Shown: positions 1-6,227 of the stretch, piece after piece
Layout: each line of letters opens with the position of its first letter
Numbering within the stretch: position 1 is the stretch's first letter
Assembly: GCA_016213505.1 (NCBI GenBank)
Contig: JACRAF010000028.1
Span: forward strand, 1 to 64,000
Source: Devosia nanyangense
Lineage (GTDB): Bacteria > Pseudomonadota > Alphaproteobacteria > Rhizobiales > Devosiaceae
Reading direction: 5' to 3'
Length of the DNA stretch: 64,000 nucleotides
Notes under the pieces: model-generated
Databases searched by the model: none
Told to the model about the DNA's origin: nothing
What the model saw: only the letters and a program-made list of their open reading frames with translations
Position numbers and translations under genes: made by a program

Positions 1-1
1 C

Positions 2-118
2 GCCCAACAACTCCGCCAACGCGGCAAGCCCAACAAGCTCATCCTCACCGCAATCATGCGAAAGCTCATCGTCATCCTAAATGCCGTCATCGCTTCAGAC
101 CAACCCGCTTCGGCTTGA
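2..118 (+). mobile_element. IS110-family transposase, C-terminal end (cut by window edge)
   Basis: Reading from base 2 gives 38 codons ending in TGA at 116-118. The translation contains the segment GKPNKLILTAIMRKLIVILN, which matches the conserved extreme C-terminus of IS110/IS116-type transposases (family knowledge: the typical pattern is GKPxKxALTAxMRKLLxxLN). Only the tail of the protein is in the window, so neither the catalytic DEDD domain nor the element's left end can be judged. IS110 elements usually lack long inverted repeats, so the right end cannot be fixed; it should lie in the roughly 100 bases after the stop. Whether the copy is intact is unknown. Confidence 0.7.
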
Positions 119-593
119 CAAGCAAGACGGTAGATAAGTCGTGGTGTCGAGACGATAAGGCATTGGTGTTGCGTGCGTTTTCGAGGTGATCAGGAGTCAC
201 TTCGGTGTGGCCACCCTCTCCCACCAGCTTCGCTGGCCATTCGAGCATAGCTCTCATGGCCTTCTCCCCGCGACGTCGTCGCAGGGGAGGAAGGAGGGGC
301 GGGACTCGGTACCCGCTGAGCTTGCAGTCGTCTCCCGGCCAAAATTGCCGAAGCAATTCAGGCAAATGCCGCCCTCCGCACTAACCATCCCCGTCCCGTG
401 CCCTTGCCCTCTCCTCCACAACCCCCTATATGAGCCGCATACGTTTCAGCCGTCATGGCTTCTGATTGGCCGGTTCGCCGGTTGCTTGGCTCCCCCTGAT
501 TACGAAAACGTTCTAGGCCGCCTGCGCATGTTGCGCCGGCGGAACAGCGCATTTGGATCAAGGTCCAGGCGACAAAGACAAAGGCATACCCCC
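119..593. other. Gene-free spacer between IS110 end and cold-shock gene
   Basis: I see no convincing gene in these 475 bases. The stretch holds the presumed right end of the IS110 copy, a REP-like double hairpin (213-294) and the leader of the cold-shock gene. The leader contains a GC-rich inverted repeat around 513-540 and is probably long, as is usual for csp mRNAs. The open frame running into the csp gene from 186 is a through-read of the leader without a cold-shock homologous extension. Confidence 0.5.
213..294. repeat. REP-like palindromic element
   Basis: Two hairpins in a row: CCAG-cttcg-CTGG (224-236), then a stem formed by CCTTCTCCCC and GGGGAGGAAGG (260-294). The 15-base string CACCAGCTTCGCTGG (222-236) recurs exactly at 5951-5965 inside another element of the window, so this is a family member and not a chance hairpin. 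Confidence 0.55.
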
Positions 594-803
594 ATGAGCA
601 TCACGGGCACCGTTAAATTCTTCAACGCGACCAAGGGCTTCGGCTTCATCTCGCCGAACGACGGCAGCAAGGACGCGTTCGTTCACATCTCCGCCGTCGA
701 GCGGGCCGGGCTTTCGGGCCTCGGCGAAGGCCAGAAGGTCACCTATGACCTCGAGAGCGGCCGCGACGGCAAGCAGTCGGCAGTGAACCTGCAGCTCGCG
801 TAA
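594..803 (+). CDS. Cold-shock domain protein (CspA family)
   Basis: Small single-domain nucleic-acid-binding protein of 69 residues, the usual length for CspA-type RNA chaperones that melt mRNA structure. Both RNA-binding motifs are present: RNP1 as KGFGFIS (residues 14-20) and RNP2 as DAFVHIS (27-33). The start at 594 is chosen because [10 protein letters not shown] is the canonical N-terminus of the family; the frame is open further upstream but carries no homologous sequence. It is monocistronic, preceded by a long leader and followed within 10 bases by a strong GC hairpin. The exact paralogue (CspA, CspE and so on) cannot be told from sequence alone. Confidence 0.95.
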   Translation: MSITGTVKFFNATKGFGFISPNDGSKDAFVHISAVERAGLSGLGEGQKVTYDLESGRDGKQSAVNLQLA

Positions 804-811
804 ACGACAAT

Positions 812-841
812 TCCGGGCGGGCCCTTCGGGGCGCGCCCGGC
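812..841 (+). terminator. GC-rich hairpin after the cold-shock gene
   Basis: A 12-base arm (813-824) pairs with 829-840 around a UUCG tetraloop, with one mismatch. There is no clear U run, so it may act as a 3' end stabiliser or a weak terminator. Confidence 0.5.
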
Positions 842-1032
842 TCCGCCTCCCGGCCGCGCATGGCGCCCCCGGTCGAGGCCATCACCCCAGCGATCCGGGG
901 CCAAACTTCGGGTCAGCGACCCGCGCTCAGCCCGGCAGACACAAGTCCGCCCGCGAGCGCGCCAATCACACCCAGGAAAGACGGGCCGGGTTTCGCCACA
1001 GAGCGGACCCAAACGGCTCAAACAGAACGACT

Positions 1033-1302
1033 ATGACACATCACGACTATCAGGCGCGGGCCGAGCTCTATCTCGGCCGCGACTGGCAAACCGCTTCCGC
1101 CCAGGGCCCGCGCAGCTTCGGCACCGCCGCCAAGGCGATCCGCTTTGCCAACGAGGAGGCCGCCCCGGTCAGCCTGCGCGGTGCGCGGCTCAGGATCGGC
1201 GAGCGCACCTACCGCGGCAAGGAGCTGGTTTCGCTCTATCGCAGCCGCCACTACCCGCTGGTCCGCAAGCACCAGAACGCCGTTTCAACCGCAACCCGGT
1301 GA
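1033..1302 (+). CDS. Small conserved hypothetical protein, paralogue of the next gene
   Basis: 89-residue protein of unknown function; no signal peptide or membrane segment. It shares a pattern with the product of the next gene: Y-x-A-x-AELY near the N-terminus, an A-A-x-AIR(F/Y) helix in the middle, then LRG/LNG, a basic strand and a C-terminal LY-x-x-x-x-YPL. The two are therefore tandem duplicates of one about 75-residue domain. Its stop (1300-1302) lies 8 bases before the ATG of the next gene, so the two are almost surely co-transcribed. No function can be assigned from sequence. Confidence 0.75.
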   Translation: MTHHDYQARAELYLGRDWQTASAQGPRSFGTAAKAIRFANEEAAPVSLRGARLRIGERTYRGKELVSLYRSRHYPLVRKHQNAVSTATR

Positions 1303-1310
1303 GGATCACC

Positions 1311-1556
1311 ATGCACAAGTTCAGCTATGACGCCGCCGCCGAATTGTACCCCAGCCGGCGCTACGCCAAATCGCTGGCGCGCTATCGCCGCTTCGACCGC
1401 GCCGCCGAGGCCATCCGCTACGTCATCGAAGAGATGCCGGAGACGTGGCTCAACGGCACCACGCTCGACGTCAACGGCAAGCGCCTCGAAGGCACGGCCA
1501 TTCGCCGGCTCTACGAAGCGGCCGAGTACCCGCTCGAGCGCCGCGTCGCGGCCTAG
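1311..1556 (+). CDS. Small conserved hypothetical protein, tandem paralogue
   Basis: 81-residue cytosolic protein, second copy of the domain in the preceding gene (YDAAAELYPSRRY near the start, AEAIRYVIEEM in the middle, LYEAAEYPL near the end). The ATG at 1311 is chosen over the GTG at 1299 because it has a GAGGA ribosome binding site at 1301-1305. The stop lies in the palindrome CCTAGG, which also holds the stop codon of the converging gene on the other strand, so the two genes overlap by four bases. Function unknown. Confidence 0.78.
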   Translation: MHKFSYDAAAELYPSRRYAKSLARYRRFDRAAEAIRYVIEEMPETWLNGTTLDVNGKRLEGTAIRRLYEAAEYPLERRVAA

Positions 1557-2722
1557 GCCGCGCCGAGACTCGCGCGCGCCGCGGCCCCGATCATCGCCTC
1601 GGTGATCGTGGCGGCGGACGGCAGGTCGCTGCCGTGCTCGGCAAAATCGGCTTCGACATGCGCCTTGAAGCGATCGATATCGGCCTGGAAGGCGGGTATC
1701 ATCTGCCGGAAGGCGATATCGCCCATGATCCGTCCGGGCAGCGGCCCGGTCGACTTGCCGAGGATCTGCGTCAATCGGGTGCCACCCTCGATCGGCTCGA
1801 GCCGGATTTCGGTCAGCCCGATAGTGCCCTTGATCGGGATCGGCACGGGGTACCGGGAAACCATCCGCTCGAAGGGCTGCCACTCGAGGATGGTCATCTC
1901 GACCATCGACCGGTCGCCGTGATAGCACTGGAATACGCTTCCAGTCGCGACCCGCGCCCCGTTGCGATTGGCGATTTCGACACGCGTGCCGCCGGTCAGC
2001 ACTCGATAGTGCTCGGGCTGGACCAGATAGTCCCACACCTGCTCGGGCGACAGCGCGATATCGGCGACGACGCGGAGCAGCTCCTTGTCCGGCGGGATCG
2101 AGACCTGGACCTCGTGCTTCTTGATCTCCCAGACCGGATGCATGTCCTGAACGAAGACGCGCACCGCATCCAGGTGCTCGTAGGATTCCTCGAGCGCTAC
2201 CATGTCCTCCACATCGTCCTTGAGCCCGAGCTGGTCGATAGCGGCCCCGCTATAGAGCGTATAGGCCCTGAGGCCGGTCACCTCGGTCACGTGGTTCTTG
2301 GTCAGCCGGTGGATCAAGTTCACGTCCGAGCCGATGAGCTCGTCATGCGCATCGAGTTTCTGCACCGCGAATTCGCCGTAGTGGACGAAGAACTTGAGAT
2401 CGAGCGAACCGATGTTCCGGCAGGCATTGCAGGGGCAGGTGGTGTTGTGGACCATCATCTCGATCGCCCGGCGGAAGCTCACATAGGTGTCCTCGATCAT
2501 CTCGACGAAGGTCTGGCCCTGAAAGAAGCTGTCGCGCAGCCCGTAGCTGATCACCGCATCGCCCGCCAAGCGCGAGATGATGAGCGGCGGCTTGGTGTGC
2601 TGGATCAACAGGTTCAGCAACGCCGCCAGCGTCTGCTGGGCATGGTCGAGTTCGGACGCACTCAGATACTGGGTGTAGCCCGTGATGTCGGCGATCAGAA
2701 AGTAGCCTTGCTGGGTGGTCAT
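1553..2722 (-). CDS. DUF2652 cyclase-like domain plus SRPBCC domain protein
   Basis: 389 residues with two parts. Roughly residues 1-200 are DUF2652. This region carries hallmarks of class III nucleotidyl cyclases: IADITGYT near the N-terminus (metal-binding Asp), GDAVISYG (second metal Asp), VHYGEFAV and GSDVNLIHRL (the Asn and Arg of the transition-state pair). A CPCNAC cysteine cluster sits between them. Residues about 225-370 look like an SRPBCC/polyketide-cyclase-type hydrophobic pocket (SPEQVWDYLVQPEHY). No membrane segment is seen. The start at 2722 places DUF2652 at the N-terminus as usual; 14 upstream codons lack homology. Whether it makes a cyclic nucleotide is not known. Confidence 0.8.
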   Translation of the reverse strand: MTTQQGYFLIADITGYTQYLSASELDHAQQTLAALLNLLIQHTKPPLIISRLAGDAVISYGLRDSFFQGQTFVEMIEDTYVSFRRAIEMMVHNTTCPCNACRNIGSLDLKFFVHYGEFAVQKLDAHDELIGSDVNLIHRLTKNHVTEVTGLRAYTLYSGAAIDQLGLKDDVEDMVALEESYEHLDAVRVFVQDMHPVWEIKKHEVQVSIPPDKELLRVVADIALSPEQVWDYLVQPEHYRVLTGGTRVEIANRNGARVATGSVFQCYHGDRSMVEMTILEWQPFERMVSRYPVPIPIKGTIGLTEIRLEPIEGGTRLTQILGKSTGPLPGRIMGDIAFRQMIPAFQADIDRFKAHVEADFAEHGSDLPSAATITEAMIGAAARASLGAA

Positions 2723-2826
2723 CGACGCCCCGCAATCCATCAACCGCGGAAGCCATTGTGCCACGGCAGGGGGGCGAATGACCAGCGTGAGCAGACGACG
2801 CCGGCCCGACGGACTTGACGCAGGTC

Positions 2827-3723
2827 ATGACGTCGTCCCCCGCCGGCCTCCATCATCGCGCGATGCGGGAGGGCAACGCAGTGGTCGACACCGGCAAAGA
2901 CAGCATGGCGCGCGCCGACATCGGCGTGCTCCTCGCCCAGCGCCACGCCAATGGCGGCGACCACTGGGCCAGCGCCGACGGGCGATGGGGCGTCGGCAGC
3001 CCGTTCTCGACCCTCGATTGCGGCCTGATGCTGGCCGAGCTGGGGCTCAAGGCCCCGGACCCGGTGGCGCGCGGCATCGCCGATCTCGTCTTCGCCTGCC
3101 AGACGGACGATGGCCGCATCCGGCCGGGACCGCACCTGGGCGTGCAGCCCTGCCACACCGGCAACGCGACCCGCCTGCTCTGCCACCTCGGATACGCCAG
3201 GGATTCGCGCCTCGCCCTGACCTTCGACCATCTGCTCAGAACGCAGGCAGCCGACGGCGGCTGGCGCTGCAGCGTGCTCAAATTCGGCGCCAGCCCCGAC
3301 ACCGACGCCTCGAACCCCGGCGTGACGCTGGGCGTGCTCGACGCCCTGCGGTTCAGGAAGCCGCTGACGACGAGCCCTGAGGCGGAACGGGCTGTCGATA
3401 CCCTGCTCGAGCATTGGTCGATCCGGCGGCCGCTCGGCCCCTGCCGCTTCGGCATCGGGTCGCGCTTCATGCGGGTCGAGTATCCGTTCCTCCGCTACAA
3501 TTTGTTCTCCTACGTCTACATATTGTCGTTCTATCCGCACGCGCATCGCCACCCGGCCTTCCTCGAAGCGCTCGAAACCCTGCGCGCCAAGCTGGTCGAC
3601 GGCCAGGTGGTGATCGAACACCAGAACCCTGGATTGAAAGCGCTGCAGTTCTGCCGCGCCGGCGCACCGAGCGCAGCCGCGACGCGGCGCTGGCGCGACG
3701 TGCTGCGCAACCTGAAGCAGTGA
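2827..3723 (+). CDS. Terpenoid-cyclase/prenyltransferase-fold protein
   Basis: About 298 residues resembling one alpha-alpha toroid domain of the squalene-cyclase/prenyltransferase superfamily. Repeats end in QTDDGRI and QAADGGW, which resemble the QW motif of that fold, and a CHTGNATR stretch lies between them. True squalene-hopene cyclases are about twice as long and carry a DxDD acid motif, which is not visible here, so cyclase activity should not be assumed. The start is uncertain (TTG 2815, ATG 2827 or ATG 2863). It diverges from the DUF2652 gene and is followed after about 60 bases by the DUF3445 gene. Confidence 0.7.
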   Translation: MTSSPAGLHHRAMREGNAVVDTGKDSMARADIGVLLAQRHANGGDHWASADGRWGVGSPFSTLDCGLMLAELGLKAPDPVARGIADLVFACQTDDGRIRPGPHLGVQPCHTGNATRLLCHLGYARDSRLALTFDHLLRTQAADGGWRCSVLKFGASPDTDASNPGVTLGVLDALRFRKPLTTSPEAERAVDTLLEHWSIRRPLGPCRFGIGSRFMRVEYPFLRYNLFSYVYILSFYPHAHRHPAFLEALETLRAKLVDGQVVIEHQNPGLKALQFCRAGAPSAAATRRWRDVLRNLKQ

Positions 3724-3780
3724 CCACAGGGACTGGATTCCACCGGCGGGCGCTTGACCGCGCCGACCGTCCCGGCCTCA

Positions 3781-4692
3781 ATGGCCCCGATGCCGAGCCC
3801 CCTCCACACCCCCTATGACGGTTCCTCGAAGCTCTTCGAGATCGGGCTGAAGCCGCTCGATCTCGCCGAGTGGATCGACGCCGACGACCAGCTGGCCGCC
3901 GATCTCGGCGAAAAGGACCGGCTGATCGCCGGGCGCGACCGTGTGTTCCGCGCCGAGCCGGGAACCGAGGCGGCGCAGGCCGAGGTGCTCGCCCTTTTGG
4001 CCGACCATCTGCCGGCGCGCTTCCCCGAGATCTACCGGCGTGATGGCGAGAGCATCGAGATCGTGCCCGCCCGCCGCCGCGTCCGCCTCGATGGGCCGGA
4101 GGCGCCGCTGCTGGTTGCCGCCCGCCTGGTGCAGGAGGACCTGCTGCTGATGCGCCGGGGCGCGACCGGCTGGCGGCTCGCCGCGGCGGCGCTGTGCTTT
4201 CCCTCGTCGTGGCGGCTGGGCGACAAATTCGGCCGGCCGCTGGACGAGATCCACGCCCCGGTCCCCGGCTTCGGCGCCGGCAGCCGCCCGGCCGAACTGA
4301 TCGCCCGGATGTTCGACACCCTGCGGCCGGCCGTGCCGGTGATCCGCTGGAACTGGTCCATCTATGGCGACGACCGCCGCGCCCATCCCGATCCGGTCGC
4401 CGCCGAGGCGCGCCGCTTCGGCGACGGCGTGCGGGCCGAGCAATTGTTCTTCCGCGCCGAACGGCAGACGCTGCGCAAACTCCCGGTGAGCGGCGATATC
4501 CTGTTTACCATCCGCATCTACATCGACCCGATCGCCGCGCTCGAACGCCACCCCGGCGCCGCGACCATCGCCACCCGGCTGATCGCCCAGATCGGCGCGC
4601 TGACCGCCGAGCAGCTGGCGTACAAGGGGCTCGAGGTGGAGCGCGAGCGGCTGCTGGCCCGGCTGGGCGAGATCGTGGCGGGAGGGACGTGA
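3781..4692 (+). CDS. DUF3445 haem-dependent oxidative N-demethylase-like protein
   Basis: About 303 residues matching the DUF3445 family, whose studied members bind haem and remove N-methyl groups from amines such as dimethylamine. Recognisable stretches are FEIGLKPL near the N-terminus, CFPSSWR in the centre, NWSIYGDD and the FRAERQTLRKLP segment that is strongly conserved in the family. There is no signal peptide. The start is ambiguous (TTG 3754, ATG 3781 or 3790) because none has a clear ribosome binding site. It follows the terpenoid-cyclase-fold gene on the same strand. The substrate here is unknown. Confidence 0.82.
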   Translation: MAPMPSPLHTPYDGSSKLFEIGLKPLDLAEWIDADDQLAADLGEKDRLIAGRDRVFRAEPGTEAAQAEVLALLADHLPARFPEIYRRDGESIEIVPARRRVRLDGPEAPLLVAARLVQEDLLLMRRGATGWRLAAAALCFPSSWRLGDKFGRPLDEIHAPVPGFGAGSRPAELIARMFDTLRPAVPVIRWNWSIYGDDRRAHPDPVAAEARRFGDGVRAEQLFFRAERQTLRKLPVSGDILFTIRIYIDPIAALERHPGAATIATRLIAQIGALTAEQLAYKGLEVERERLLARLGEIVAGGT

Positions 4693-4797
4693 CCGGCCCC
4701 CACCGGCCGGCCGCGCCACTCATGGCGTGATGCGGCGGTGCTGCGACGGGGCGAGTGGCTGCTGGTCGAGTCGGGTGCGGCAAATGCTCCCGCGCGT

Positions 4798-5463
4798 CTA
4801 CCGCGCGTTCGCCGCCGCGGCGACGGCCTCAATGATTGGCGTCTTGCCCCCGACCAGCTGGAACGTCTTTCCAATGGTCCTGGCATTGGCCAGGACGGCG
4901 ACCACCGCCGCCGCGACATCGGCGCGGGGGATCGATCCCGTTTCGATCGCCTCAGTCGACAGCTGCACCTTGCCGGTGCCCCTGGCGTCGGTGAGCTCGC
5001 CCGGCTCGAGGATGGTCCAGTCGAGGCCGGAGGCGCGGATGGCTTTGTTCGCGGCGCGCTTCTGCTTGTAGTAGTCGACCATCTCCGCGGTCGCCCACGC
5101 ACCGGCAAGCTTCATGCCGGTCGAGGCGCCGATCGAGGCGATGCTCACATAGCGCCCGACCCCGGCCTTGATCGCGGCGCGCAGCGTCCTCAGCGTGCCG
5201 GTGCGATCGAGCGCGCTCGACTCGCCGGTGGCCGACCCCGCCGCGAACACCGCGGCATCGGCGCCCGTGAGCGCATGCACCCATTCGTCGAACGGCGACG
5301 CGCTCAGATCGAGCACCACCGTCTCCGCCCCGAGCTTCACCAGCACCGCCATGTGCTTTGGATTGCGGATGGTGGCGACGACGGCATCACCGCGCGCGAT
5401 CAGGGCCTTGACGATCAACAGGCCCGTGCGGCCATGGGCGCCGATGACGACGATGGGGGACAT
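4798..5463 (-). CDS. Atypical SDR, NAD(P)-binding protein
   Basis: 221-residue Rossmann protein of the NmrA/YwnB-like atypical short-chain dehydrogenase group. The dinucleotide-binding glycine motif is at the very N-terminus (VVIGAHGRTG, residues 5-14), followed by a strand ending DAVVATIRNP and an acidic residue pair before FDEWVHALTGADAAVF. There is a YYKQKRAANKAI segment in the place of the YxxxK helix. Such proteins are redox sensors, flavin reductases or epimerase-like enzymes; which one applies cannot be told. It is transcribed alone on the minus strand with the start ATG at 5463 preceded by an AGGAGC-like site. Confidence 0.85.
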   Translation of the reverse strand: MSPIVVIGAHGRTGLLIVKALIARGDAVVATIRNPKHMAVLVKLGAETVVLDLSASPFDEWVHALTGADAAVFAAGSATGESSALDRTGTLRTLRAAIKAGVGRYVSIASIGASTGMKLAGAWATAEMVDYYKQKRAANKAIRASGLDWTILEPGELTDARGTGKVQLSTEAIETGSIPRADVAAAVVAVLANARTIGKTFQLVGGKTPIIEAVAAAANAR

Positions 5464-5536
5464 GGGAAGCTCCTGGGTCGGGGAGCGGAATCATAGCGCC
5501 GGCGATGGCATGTCGAAAGGCCGCCGGCAGTCGGCG

Positions 5537-5589
5537 TCCTCTCCCGTCTACGGGGGAGGGGGACCGCCGTCAGGCGGTGGAGGGGGCGG
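5537..5589 (+). repeat. 53-bp REP-like repeat, left copy bracketing the DUF559 gene
   Basis: It contains two hairpins (CCCG-tcta-CGGG and CCGCC-gtca-GGCGG) separated by purine-rich GGGGAGGGGGACC. The copy at 5941-5993 is the reverse complement with differences only in the hairpin centres. The stop codon of the DUF559 gene (5570-5572) lies in the loop of the second hairpin, so the element forms the 3' end of that gene. Confidence 0.8.
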
Positions 5590-5920
5590 CCGCTTGCGCG
5601 ATGTTCGCAAGGACCATCGCCGACTGCGTTTCAACCGCACCGGCGGAAAACCGGATCACCCTGATTCCCTCTGCCGCGAGCCACTGGGTTCGCCGCGTAT
5701 CGTGCTCAATCCGCTCGGCGTGAACCGGTCCATCGACCTCGACGCATAGACGCGCCTCGGCGCAATAGAAGTCGAGAATGTAGGGGCCAAGCGGATGCTG
5801 CCTGCGGAAGTGGAACTGCTGGCGGTTGCGCCGGAGCAGAGACCACAGCACCTTCTCGGGTTGCGACATCGCTCGCCGGAGCGCCTTGGCCCGCTTCTGC
5901 GTCAGGATCGGTGCGCGCAT
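5570..5920 (-). CDS. DUF559 endonuclease-like protein between inverted repeats
   Basis: 116-residue protein of the DUF559 family, which has a Vsr/PD-(D/E)xK-like nuclease fold. The likely catalytic acids are visible in ILDFYC and VEVDG (residues about 60-80), preceded by the LWSLLRRNR and FHFRRQHPLG basic stretches that typify the family. The ATG at 5920 is chosen because the upstream open frame only reads through the repeat at 5941-5993. The last codons and the stop are supplied by the inverted copy at 5537-5589, so the gene is bracketed by the same element in opposite orientations. Cellular function is unknown; nuclease activity is an inference from fold. Confidence 0.85.
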   Translation of the reverse strand: MRAPILTQKRAKALRRAMSQPEKVLWSLLRRNRQQFHFRRQHPLGPYILDFYCAEARLCVEVDGPVHAERIEHDTRRTQWLAAEGIRVIRFSAGAVETQSAMVLANIAQAAAPSTA

Positions 5921-5940
5921 GGTTGCTCCGGTGCCTGTGG

Positions 5941-5993
5941 CCGCCCCCTCCACCAGCTTCGCTGGTCCCCCTCCCCCGCGTTGCGGGAGAGGA
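5941..5993 (-). repeat. 53-bp REP-like repeat, right copy bracketing the DUF559 gene
   Basis: Inverted copy of 5537-5589, located 20 bases upstream of the DUF559 start codon. Its hairpin ACCAG-cttcg-CTGGT differs in sequence from the partner's CCGCC/GGCGG hairpin but keeps the pairing. It also shares CACCAGCTTCGCTGG with the element at 213-294. Confidence 0.8.
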
Positions 5994-6090
5994 ACCCGAC
6001 TGGACCCACGGCGCAAGGGCAATTAGAACGTGATCGTAGATCGCTGCCGAGCGCGGAGCAAGGCTGATCCTGGCTCTGCGGTCAGCAGTC

Positions 6091-6122
6091 GGTCCACTTC
6101 CGCGGAGCGGGGAAGGGGGACC
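6091..6122. repeat. REP-like hairpin
   Basis: Imperfect dyad from GGTCC to GGACC with inner CTTCCGC/GCGGGGAAG arms, similar in composition and layout to the other REP-like units of the window. Together with the repeat at 5941-5993 and the hppA terminator it fills the gene-free stretch 5921-6227. Confidence 0.4.
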
Positions 6123-6149
6123 AAGCTCGAGTAACACGCGTTTCGATCG

Positions 6150-6183
6150 AAATGTGAAAGGCCCGGGATCGCTCCCGGGCCTC
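6150..6183 (-). terminator. Intrinsic terminator of hppA
   Basis: Nine-base perfect stem (6160-6168 with 6173-6181) around a four-base loop. On the minus strand it is followed by CTTTCACATTT. It lies about 45 bases downstream of the hppA stop. Confidence 0.75.
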
Positions 6184-6227
6184 ATTCATTCACAGCGTTA
6201 GAGCGTCGTTCGCGTCAGGCTCTCGCC

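Noticed and set aside
186..593. N-terminal extension of the cold-shock protein
   Set aside because: The added 136 codons cross a REP-like element and show no homology to cold-shock proteins; the 69-residue form has the family's normal length.
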